Assembly: GCA_022393335.1 (NCBI GenBank)
Contig: JAJEKB010021931.1
Location: 2,078,407-2,142,406 of the forward strand
Direction of reading: 5' to 3'
From: Macrotrachela quadricornifera
Lineage: Eukaryota; Rotifera; Eurotatoria; Philodinida; Philodinidae
DNA: 64,000 bases
Position 1 is the stretch's first letter. Each line of letters opens with the position of its first letter. The translations under genes were made by a program, and so were the position numbers. Positions 54,920 to 64,000 of this stretch are shown here, piece after piece. Under the pieces are notes generated by a model. The model was not told where the DNA came from. It worked only from the letters and a program-made list of their open reading frames with translations, and did not search any database.

Positions 54920-55475
54920 ATGTTTTGGGATGAGTTATTATTTGATAAGCAAGTAAGGATTATTGATCATCAATCAGAATCAATTCAGCGTACGCAAACA
55001 AACCATCGATACTTTTCTCGATATTCAAAATTTTATGTGTCAAAACCTTCAATGCATGTTTTACATCGCATGAAACGTATTGATTCTCATACACATATGC
55101 GTACAGCAGAATATAAATTCCAACAATGGAGCACATTCTATTTCGATATTTATGCTATAAATGTTGCCAGTATGTATTCAATTCCTCAACAACAAATTAT
55201 TTAGAACCGGAAAGGATAGATTTTTTGAAATGACTAAAATTCTGTTAAGAAAACCTCAGATTGCTGATTTTATGGTTGCATTTTCAGTTTATGTTTATTT
55301 AGATACTTTAACAGATATGAGAAACTATATTGAAAAGTTACATAATATGTCATTTGATGATGTAGCCGAAAAATCTATCATCAAATCTTGCACTTATTAT
55401 TCACAATTTGCAATTATACTTGCATATGTTTATTGGTTTGAACCTGAACGTTACTCATTTCATATTCAATCATGA
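54920..55475 (+). pseudogene. unrecognised coding sequence broken by a frameshift (or mis-spliced)
   Basis: One frame from ATG 54920 runs to a TAG at about 55202 (MFWDELLFDKQVRIIDHQSE ...). Another frame overlapping at 55161 continues to 55475 (RTGKDRFFEMTKILLRKPQI ... VYWFEPERYSFHIQS). Both have protein-like composition and join near 55195. A 35-bp GTATGT...TTTAG candidate intron lies exactly at the junction (55169-55203), but removing it gives the wrong phase. Either the copy carries an indel or another exon structure applies. ATG 54920 follows aatcag, so it may itself be inside an exon. No family is recognised. Confidence 0.45.
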
Positions 55476-56121
55476 TCTTACGACAAACTAGGCAAATTCT
55501 ATTCAGATTTAATACTTAACGCAGTGTCATAGCCATGTGTATCTTTACACATAAAAGCAACATCCTTTCATAATTATGAAAACAAACTGATACCATGACT
55601 CTACATTATAGGGCTGTTGCTCGTGATATTCAATATCTGTCAAATGAATCGCGAAATAAAAAAAATAGTGGTATGTATTAATTATCTCAACGATCCAAAT
55701 TCAGACAGTTTGGTTCCTTCATAGTGAGTGATACCTGCACATTATTATAATTGATCATAAGAAGCATTAAGCAGAAGTGAAGTGTCTTCTTTTTTTTGTG
55801 CAATTACATAAATAAATATATGCACTATAAAAAACGAAATAAGTTATATCATTTGAAAGAGTATGAAAAGTCATACTTAAAAACAAATTCCGATGAATTG
55901 TAGAGAATTCTATTCAAGATAGTATGATAAATGAAAATATCCATATGATTTTCATCTTTCCTTTCGGTATTAAAGCATAAGTTATTCTCTCAATAAAGAC
56001 TATTTAAATTTAATTAATGAATGAATATAAGGATTAAAAGATTTCATGAATAGCTAGATGCACACTAGTTCCAATAAGCATCTTGTATAAAAATATATTT
56101 CTACCACCATAAATATATATT
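55476..56121. other. spacer, no gene seen
   Basis: AT-rich, lies 3' of both the broken frame and the F-box gene. Confidence 0.4.
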
Positions 56122-58071
56122 TTAATGTGTATATATGTTGTTCCAGAGTAAACCCCTTACTTTCGTCACATCAGCATTGATGTCTTTCCACGATTTAATA
56201 AGTTGTTTTACAACATCGCCGCTAGTTTCAAATACATCCTCGATACAAAATGAAGCCAAATGACTATTATTGACACTAGTTTGTGTAAATAAAATTTGCA
56301 ATAATCGCTCAAAACTACAACTGAGTCCATTAATTGTAAGATATTGCAATTTTGGACATAAATTCATAAAAAATGGCATTAATTCCATTGTATAACATGA
56401 TTTTATAGTCACATTTCGAATATTATTTGTTTTGGATAAGGTTTGAAAAGTTTTACTCTGTTGTAATACATATAAATTTGTAAGTTGATATACTCTTTGT
56501 CGTTCATCAGATGATAAAAGTTCAATATTAAATGTATAAATATTAGGTGTATAATGTAATAATTCAATTATTTTTAAAAAACAAGATAAATTAGAATAAA
56601 TAATTAGTTTTGTTAATTGTTTCAAAGGAATAATTTGACTAAATTGATTGGCAAAAGATCTTTTACTTTCATGAATGAAATCATGAAATAGAGTAAGTTG
56701 AGTAACATTTGGAAAATAATTTTTACAATTAATTATCGTTTTTTTTGTTCGAATTTTAAGTTGATTAACTGAATTTATTTGATCGATTTCATTTACTTTT
56801 CTTTCATCACATAATATGTATTGTTTTCGTCTTAAAAAAATAATAATTATTATAATAAATAAATGAATTTATTCATACCTATATGGATTAATTGAATAAA
56901 AGATGAAATGATCATCATTTTGATAATGATAAATCTTATGTTCAAAAAACCATTTATGTTCAAACCAAAATATTGAATTAAATTTTTTAAGTAAAATATC
57001 ATAAGATAATTGATTGATTTTATTAAATGAATGTTGGTATTGAATATTAAATATTTGTAGATTTGGTAAATGTGATACAATTAATTCTTGCCATCGATTT
57101 GCATCTATATATATTAAATCATCCTCTATTGAAATATATAAGATTTGAATTTGATGAAAAAAATTTTTGATTATTAATTCAAATTGATCAAAACTAACAT
57201 TTGTCATAGTTAATGAAATATGTGTTAAATAATTTAATTCAATTGGATTTAATTCAGTTATTTGATTTTTCGAATTTTTATATAAATTACGAACGGATAG
57301 ACGACGAATTTTTGGAATATATAATAAAATAGTATTAAGTTCATCAAGATAAATTTTACTATTAATAATCAAATATTCAATAGAACTGTATTTAATAGTT
57401 TCATTAGGTAATAATGGATAAGATACAATATTTCCTTCCAATAATAATTTGCAATATTTTAATACAGGTAATTGAAATATTTTATGATAAATAATATTTT
57501 TATTTTCAGTATAATCTGTACACTTGATATCTAATGAAGAAAGACGAGGTAAGTCGATTAAATAAATAAGAAGTTCTTCAAAATATTTTGATTCAATATT
57601 ATAAAGACTAAGATTTTCAAGTCGAATAAATTTTGATAGGATAGATATCGGTGAGAAAATATGATCGATAATCGATGGATGTGATAGATGAAATAATGTA
57701 ATTCGATGTTGATATGGAATAATAATATGTGTATAATAATTTTGAAAGATTGATTTTGATACGACTGATAAGTTGATTCGAATAGGAAGAATTGGATCAT
57801 TTAAAAGATTTTGAAATCGAACATTAAGATTTGAGAACGCTTGATGGATATAATAAAAATCAAGATAATCAAAAATTTCGTAGAGTAATTCATTTGAAAG
57901 ATCTTCAAAATGTGTGAAAGAATATCTAAATGAACTTAAAGACAAATGTTAGATTTCATGACAAAAAAAAATTTTTTTTTTGACTAACTTCTCTGAATCA
58001 AATATTAATTTCTTTCGTTTATTATTGTTGTCTATAATATTATTTTGTCTTTGTCGTTTTTTTTCTTCCAT
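56122..58071 (-). CDS. F-box protein with LRR-like C-terminal region, three exons
   Basis: Spliced by eye: exon 1 58071-57989, exon 2 57934-56879, exon 3 56830-56122; introns of 54 and 48 bp with GT-AG ends. The product has 615 residues. Exon 1 codes a basic, nuclear-signal-like head (MEEKKRQRQNNIIDNNNKRK K). An F-box follows across the first junction: FEDLSNELLYEIFDYLDFYY IHQAFSNLN near residues 36-64. F-boxes bind Skp1 and bring substrates to SCF ubiquitin ligases. The remainder is rich in Leu/Ile with repeated LPxLxxLxI and LRRLSVRNL-like segments, probably an irregular LRR solenoid for substrate recognition. The ATG at 57945, used if introns are ignored, lies inside intron 1, and the C-terminal third otherwise appears as a separate 167-codon frame. 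F-box/LRR-like genes of this type are numerous in bdelloids. Confidence 0.82.
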
Positions 58072-58924
58072 TTCAAAGTGAGTGTAAAATAAAACTGGTC
58101 AAACAGTTGTTCTTATTCTGTTCGATTACAAAACCACGATTAACACACCATTTTTTTCTCGTAATCTTTACTTATCATATTGGAGAAAAAAGAAAGAAAA
58201 AGGTTATATTTACTGAAAGAAGAGAACATAAAAAAACTGAATATTGCACAATTCGTTGTAATATTATACAAAAACCTCCCTTTATTTTAATGATATATTC
58301 ATAATATTTCTGTTTCAATTCAAAATTTATTTAAAAGAAGTGAAGCACTAGCATAATATAAATATGTGGAAGACCTTTTTGTTTTGCTCTAGAAAGTTGT
58401 TCATATAGCTCTTGAAGAGCTTTCGACAGTGCATCTTTCAAAAAAAAACCAAGAATTTATCATTTTTTGAAGTCAAGCTATTCGCACAAATAAAAAATAG
58501 TTTTTCACATATTTTTGTTATACCAAATACGATTGCGCATAACGTTATCATGTCGCTTGTTCATTTTCAATATCGGAGATATCATCAGAGGAAGTCAATA
58601 TAGATTCCTTTTTAAATCTTTTGCAGAAATTTACACAGCGCAGCTTTTAAAAAGAAAATCAAGACTCTAGCATTCTCTTGAGGGGCTCCCACTCAGAAAC
58701 GAACTTTGTGATTTTCTCTTCCGATTTTAATGAAAATTTCAGAAAATGTTAGTCTTAGCAAGAATAGATTATGGTTAAAATATCTCCCCCAAATCTCAAA
58801 GAAATGCACGAGTTCTAGTCAATTCAGTGCCTCTTACGCGAGCAAGGATTTCACAATGGTGGTTACTAGCTAATTATGTCGGGGGTGGTTTTCAAATTGT
58901 AGAGCATCCTTAGAGCTAAGATAA
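58072..58924. other. spacer, no gene seen
   Basis: The upstream side of the F-box gene. No feature was recognised. The plus-strand frames here are short and of random composition. Confidence 0.4.
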
Positions 58925-59064
58925 CAGGCTCCGATTTTTGAATTTTCCTTTATTTGATTTTTAAAAAACGTTTTTCGGAAAATTGTCAAATTCAAAGCAC
59001 TCATAAATATAGAATATCTAAGTTTTTTATTTCATCAAAAGAGAAATTCAAAAATCAGAGCCTG
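58925..59064. repeat. 140-bp inverted repeat
   Basis: CAGGCTCCGATTTTTGAATT on the left and the complement CAGGCTCTGATTTTTGAATT on the right. Arms are about 36 bp, possibly extended outward by ctaagataa / acttagcg. MITE-like. Confidence 0.72.
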
Positions 59065-59927
59065 CGCTAAGTCCTAGCCGTAACTGCCCTGTATACAACA
59101 AAAAAAATTATCTCTTTTCTATTGAGTCATTATTAAGATACCCTTGCCTGCGGAGACAGTATGCTCAAAAAAATTGATTTTGAGAAAAATCAAAAAGAAA
59201 CTCGAAAAACATGATAGTGTGTCCAAATTTTCACCGATAAGTCCGTCCATATTTGTTTATTTTTCAAAAAATCATAAATATTCTGAAAGAGAAGACTTCG
59301 TCGAATCTTTCTATGACAAAAACTGAATTTCGACTTTTCTAAAGGGAAGGGCTCTCTAATCAATCTGAATAGAAAAGTTCATGAAAAAAAGTGAAGAATA
59401 AGATCTTATCAATGGTAGTCATTACATATAGTTGTGTAAGAAACATGTGCATGTTGATAAAACTTGCTGTTGTTGTCAATAGAAGAAGACAGATAACTAG
59501 AGCAAGCAAGTTCGATTATCTTTCATTTCATCACAAAGTAAGGTATGTATCATTCGAACCAGAAGCATTAATAGAGAGGGGTGCATGGGTTGTAAAACCG
59601 TTTCTGTTTCAGAAAATTAATAGAGAAAGAAATTTACGTCCTCTCACTGCTTTTGAAAATTTCGTTTTTGTTACTGATCAAAATAGGAAAAAAAGGATAA
59701 CGCTTTCTCTGCGCCTCTAAAACGCTCATTTTGTGAAACTCACATATTTTTCGAAAAAAAAATAGTAAGTGTAAGTTGTAAGTCGAAGTTTTTCAGACTC
59801 TTTTCCTTACAGGCAGGTTCCTATTGCAGATACCTCCATCATGAACATCTCCTCATTGAAGCAGATACGATAAAATAAATGATTCCTGTGGTTTATTATC
59901 GTTCTCTTTCATCTTAAAACTTTCATA
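59065..59927. other. spacer, no gene seen
   Basis: A 109-codon frame at 59391-59720 lacks domain-like features and opens only at a GTG. It is not considered a gene. Confidence 0.4.
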
Positions 59928-60294
59928 GGCCCACGAGAAATAGAATTTATTTCGTTTTGCTTTCTATAGAGAACTTTTATTTTTCTATATAAAATTTTGC
60001 TTCTATTTAAATAACATTTAACGTTTTATTACTTGGGTTTCCTATAGACCATTTAGCTCACTTAAGATACTTTTAACTCCCTTTAGCTCCGTTAAGATAC
60101 TTCTAACTCCCTTTAGCTGCCTTTAGATCCCTTTAGGTCCTTTTAGATCCTTTTAGGTTCCTTTAGATCCTTTTAGATCCCTTTAGGACCTAAAGTGAGC
60201 TAAAAGGACCTACAAGGATTTAAAAGGACCTAAAGGAAATTTTAACGTATATAGAAAAGCAAAACGGAATAAATTTTATTTTTCGTGAACCCCT
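59928..60294. mobile_element. 367-bp element, 42-bp inverted ends around a CCTTTTAGATCC tandem core
   Basis: The left end GGCCCACGAGAAATAGAATT TATTTCGTTTTGC and the complement of the right end GGGGTTCACGAAAAATAAAA TTTATTCCGTTTTGC match over about 42 bp. The core (about 60050-60235) is a 12-bp tandem repeat, CCTTTTAGATCC/CCTTTAGGTCC, that switches to its reverse complement after about 60185. The core is itself a foldback between tttagctcactta and aaagtgagctaaa. Confidence 0.8.
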
Positions 60295-60911
60295 CAACAC
60301 TTTGGTGCAAACATATACCTATCAATGTAGAGTCATCACATTATAAAAAATTTACAGTGACACAGTTCCTAGCTTATATGAATGTGTGAATTTCACATTT
60401 TAGCCTTCAAAAGGGCTGTGCTGACTGGTGAAAAAAAGCATTGTACATAACACATATGAGGAGATGATACATAGAGAGAGAGAACTCAACAAAGAAAATG
60501 ACATACATATGCTATGTGCAGGAAAGAAAAAATCCAACTCTATGTGATATATAGAATGAAGAGAAAATGATAAGAACCCATATGAAGATAGACATATGAA
60601 CTATCATCTAATAAAAAACTGAAGGAATTATAGAATACGATACTCTTTATGATTTTCTGGCGAATTATATGACTCTTCTGATGAAAATAGTTGTAGGCAA
60701 TTAGATGTGTCTTCCAAAATGAAACAAATCTTCGATAAATAAGATAGATTTTCAGCAATACAAAAACATATGTACGCACACAGATATTATATTCATTACA
60801 GATCTGTTCTGAATTTTTTGGAAATTAAATAAATTTTTCTTTAGATTAACGAAAGATATCGAATCTGGCACAGAGATTTTGAAGATATAAGAAAGGCATG
60901 AGAATAAAAAG
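60295..60911. other. spacer, no gene seen
   Basis: AT-rich, without features. Confidence 0.4.
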
Positions 60912-61032
60912 CAAGGGGGAAAAAGCAGACTTCCGAAGTACAGAGAAGTACAGGAAAGTACAGAGAAGTACAGAGAAGTACAGAGAAGTACAGGAAGTAC
61001 AAAAAGCACAGAAGTCTGCTTTTCCCCCCTTG
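60912..61032. mobile_element. 121-bp hairpin-ended tandem-repeat element, copy 2
   Basis: Ends CAAGGGGGAAAAAGCAGACT and AGTCTGCTTTTCCCCCCTTG. The core has about seven units of AGAAGTACAG (some with one base more or less). It has the same ends as 29691-29756, but a core about twice as long. Confidence 0.85.
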
Positions 61033-61148
61033 ATAAAAAGACTGACACCTTCAGTATCTTCTATATGTTTGCATATATTGTAATTAGATCTCAACGTATT
61101 TTCAGAACAACAAAATAACACATCTAATCAAGACTTGTATCTTTTCTA

Positions 61149-61530
61149 ATTCTCTTTCTCGTAGAGAAGAGTCTTACAAACATAAATTGTCCGATTGATT
61201 GTATGTCCGCAGGGTCAAAAAAACATCGAAAACCGATTTTTTGAAAGAAGCATTTCTAGAGGTTTTTCAATGCGGGGACTTCGAATCTGAAGTCTGTTCG
61301 GCGATCATGTGGTATCAGCATTGATCAATTGATGTTAGGAATTGGTGAGGTTTGGTATTTTTCATCGAAAATAGGTGTTTTTTCACGAAATGATGATTTC
61401 ATCGTGGTGGATGATGAACACCATTGCTGATTATTATTCTCTTTCTCGTAGAGAAGAGTCTTGCAAACATAAATTATCTGCTTGATTGCTTGCTTGTATG
61501 TCCGCACAAGGTCAAAAGAACATTTTACTA
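61149..61530. repeat. direct repeat, two copies of about 80 bp
   Basis: tctctttctcgtagagaaga gtcttacaaacataaattg...tgtccgcagggtcaaaa at 61149-61220 recurs at 61438-61520. The copies are about 288 bp apart. A shorter inverse-like match (tctacgagaaagagaagag) lies at 62779. Confidence 0.8.
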
Positions 61531-61558
61531 ATATTTTCTATAAAACTTAACCAAAGGG

Positions 61559-62452
61559 TACCCATGTAAAAAAAATCAAAAAAAACATGATTAAAATCGA
61601 TTTTTTCAAAAAAAATCAAAAAAATCGATTAAACATTATACTTTTTGATTAAATTGTAAAAATAAATCAATTAAAAACGATTTTGATCAAAAAAACCAGT
61701 TAAAAATCAAATTGATTTTAATCAATTTTCTCTCTAATCAATTAAAATCGATTTCGATCCGAGAAAATCGATTAAAATCAATTTTTTTCGTAGAAACCAG
61801 AATAATCGATGAAAAATCAAATCGATTTTAATCAGATTTTCACCAGCTTTTCTGTTTTCATTGGTGAAAATTGATTATTCTACTTTTAATCGATTTTAAT
61901 CGATTATTTTGTTGTTAATCCATTATAATCAGCATAGTGGAAGAATGAATAAGTACCAAGTGGTTTCATCTCATGAAGTATGGCACATGTGGCAGACGAT
62001 GGTCTAGCATTGTACTACCTATTTTTCGACGCAAAGAATCTGAAAAACCGATTAAAAGCTACGATTTCTAAGTGAAAACTGGAGAAAAACGCGTTTTTCA
62101 GCTATCAGGATAAAAATCGATTAAACGTAGAATAATCAATTATAATCGATGAAAATTATAAAATCTGATTTAAATCGTGCCATTTTAATCGAATTTTTAT
62201 CAAACAAAAATCTATTATAATCAGATATTTTTGTCGTTGTTTTTACATCGGTATTAAAGTTTCTTGATCTTTAATTATTATTAATGGATTATATTGGTTT
62301 TAATCAATTGTAATCGATTAAAATCAAAATAATCGATTGAAATTGATAAAAAATCAAGAAATCCGATTAAATTCGTCTCGTTTTAATCGATTTTTAATCA
62401 CAAAAAAATCGATTAAAATTTGATTTTTGCCGTGTTTTTTTCCACATGGGTA
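61559..62452. mobile_element. 894-bp element, TACCCATG ends around an AATCGATT simple-repeat core
   Basis: Ends TACCCATGTAAAAAAA (61559) and TTTTTTTCCACATGGGTA (to 62452) are inverted. The interior is almost wholly a degenerate repeat of AATCGATTTTAATC type on both strands, hence highly self-complementary. No coding potential is present. It interrupts a tandem array that continues on both sides. Confidence 0.78.
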
Positions 62453-62760
62453 ATCGAGGTCCAGGAATCCGAATCTGCTGTTAGTTTTTTAAAATTTTTT
62501 TGAGGATCATTTTTTTACACAAAGGATCACCTTTCTGCAAAAAAAAATTTTTTTATAAGGATTGACGGAAGGGTAACGGTGTCGAGGAATCCAAAACTGA
62601 AGTCAGTTTTCTAAAAATTTTTCAGGCTCAAGTTCTTAAATAAACGACAAATTTTTAACAAAAAACATTTGTTTTTATGAAGTTCGGTCAAAGGCAGGTG
62701 AGGTTGAGGAACTTACATCTTACTTCGGTTTTTTTAAATTTAAAAGTGAATAGCTTGATG
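62453..62760. repeat. degenerate tandem repeat, unit about 120 bp
   Basis: Blocks starting tcgaggtccaggaatccgaa (62455), tcgaggaatccaaaactgaa (62583) and ttgaggaacttacatcttac (62703) are each followed by gttttttaaaatttttt-like sequence. Related phrases (gcggggacttcgaatctgaa gt) occur before the AATCGATT element at 61272. Confidence 0.6.
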
Positions 62761-64000
62761 GTAGTTTAGAAACACGATTTCTACGAGAAAGAGAAGAGCG
62801 AGTCTTTAGACGAGCGTTACTTGTATTATTGGAATTTGTTATATATCAGGAAAGATAAATAGAAGTATTTGAATAAATTTCAAAAAAATATTTCACGAAT
62901 TTCTTGAAATACTTTCTTTATTGTTTCATCAAGTAATTCTTTTTATTATATGTAAATAAGAATATTCTAAAAAAAATACTTCAAAGTTATGAGATGGCAG
63001 AATAGCAGAGATTCTGACAATAAAAGCAATATTTCCATTGAGGTCATCCTTCAGTGGTTCCTGAAGAGGGATCTGACGCAAATTTTACAATGAAGAAAAG
63101 GATCGAAAGAAATAGTAAGTTACACGTGGACTAGCTTAACTTTTTGCATTGCGATTACACGCTTCTAAATGTTGTTTAAAAAAGTATAAAATCACTTTTC
63201 GAGAGGAGCGTATACAGAAACTTTTCCAGTGGCCACAGTTTTTTCACTTCATAATAAATATAATTTTATTGCTTTTTAACAGGAGGATCATCAAATGATT
63301 GAGATTAAAATTTTGGTCATTTCAATTTTTAAATTCAAATATCCATCAAAAGATGGAGATAGATGATAACGTCATGAAATTAAATAATTAATTGATGATT
63401 TATATGAAGGATTGGAATCCTGTTAAAGAACTATTAAGTTCCAATTTCCATACTATTTTATTTTATCTAATAATTCTAAAAGTGAATTCATTATACTAAA
63501 ATTGATTATTAGAATATGATTCAAAAATAAGTTACTTTGTTGATAGCTCCTATTAGTCAATATTGTATCGAAACGTTATTTTCCGCGTACTCATTCAGTT
63601 AATGTATGATTCAATAGAGTTGGTCAAGAAAAATATCAGTGAATGAATTTGCTTTTTTCTATGCATCTCCGTCCTTTTGAAAATAAAACAGTAGCATTTA
63701 AATTTTTTTATACAACTGTTGAAATTCAGTCGCTTACCGAAAAGTTATATGGGTGTATCTACCAAAAATGTCCAGGTTCATACATCGACCTTCTCTAAAC
63801 TTGACGAAACTTTCACAGCTTATAGAGCTTTTCTTTCTGATCATTTTGGTATAAGATAGTTTATATTTTTGACCCCATCTTCCTTGAAAAAAGTTCAAAA
63901 AACCTTTTCATGTTTTTGTCATTTTTTCGAAAAAAATGTCGGTTTCCTTTCAAAAAATTTGATATTGCTCCATGAAAACTCATTCAATTTATACTTTTAA
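62761..64000. other. end of window, no gene seen
   Basis: AT-rich sequence without open frames or repeats that could be supported. Confidence 0.4.

Noticed and set aside
56869..57945. ATG at 57945 as start of the F-box gene
   Set aside because: The ATG lies within intron 1; splicing 58071-57989 to 57934 gives a continuous frame into the F-box.
59391..59720. 109-codon ORF opening at GTG
   Set aside because: Non-ATG start in a nuclear genome and no domain-like pattern.
1..64000. tRNA, rRNA and CRISPR scan
   Set aside because: No B-box-like GGTTCRANNCC with matching stems, no rRNA core sequences and no regularly spaced repeat-spacer array were seen; the tandem arrays found have no unique spacers.

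Overview
The window looks like AT-rich nuclear DNA of a small invertebrate, most likely a bdelloid rotifer (Adineta, Rotaria or a relative). This is an inference. The clues are a very long ADP-ribosyltransferase plus kinesin-light-chain-type TPR protein, a secreted-type NHL propeller, an F-box/LRR-like protein, uniformly tiny GT-AG introns (48-59 bp in three genes spliced by eye), intronless enzyme genes of bacterial or fungal look (polysaccharide lyase 8, GT4 glycosyltransferase), and many short non-autonomous transposons. The standard genetic code is used. No tRNA, rRNA or CRISPR was seen.

Layout. 1-5.5 kb: the end of a TPR protein with a C-terminal CaaX box, a small Thr-rich membrane protein, a secreted protein made of three Cys-rich modules (minus strand), and a PIN-like plus C2H2 zinc-finger protein (minus strand). 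5.5-11.7 kb: no convincing gene. 11.7-13.5 kb: a C45/AAT-type Ntn-hydrolase. 13.5-21.3 kb: gene desert holding a hAT-type element with a perfect 8-bp target duplication and a decayed copy of the C-terminus of the splicing factor Cactin. 21.4-26.3 kb: the ART-TPR giant, about 29 TPRs, with an assembly gap inside the array. 26.5-33.6 kb: a block of nested inverted-repeat and hAT-like elements and a tandem repeat. 34.5-41.4 kb: a minus-strand gene cluster of PL8 lyase, GT4 glycosyltransferase and an eight-exon alpha/beta-hydrolase with a hydrophobic tail. 41.4-51.4 kb: repeats and elements, including a piggyBac-like TTAA insertion inside an older mariner-like foldback whose other arm preserves the empty site, plus one two-exon membrane protein with tandem Thr-rich repeats. 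51.7-52.7 kb: the NHL protein. 54.9-58.1 kb: a broken reading frame and a three-exon F-box gene. 58-64 kb: inverted-repeat elements with simple-repeat cores and no genes.

Most genes look independently transcribed; there is no operon. PL8 and GT4 are adjacent, co-oriented and intronless, and may both be acquired carbohydrate-active genes. The most unusual recurring signal is a class of small elements in which terminal inverted repeats bracket a short tandem or simple-repeat core (29.69, 59.93, 60.91 and 61.56 kb). One family is present twice with the same 21-bp ends and a core of AGAAGTACAG units that differs in length.
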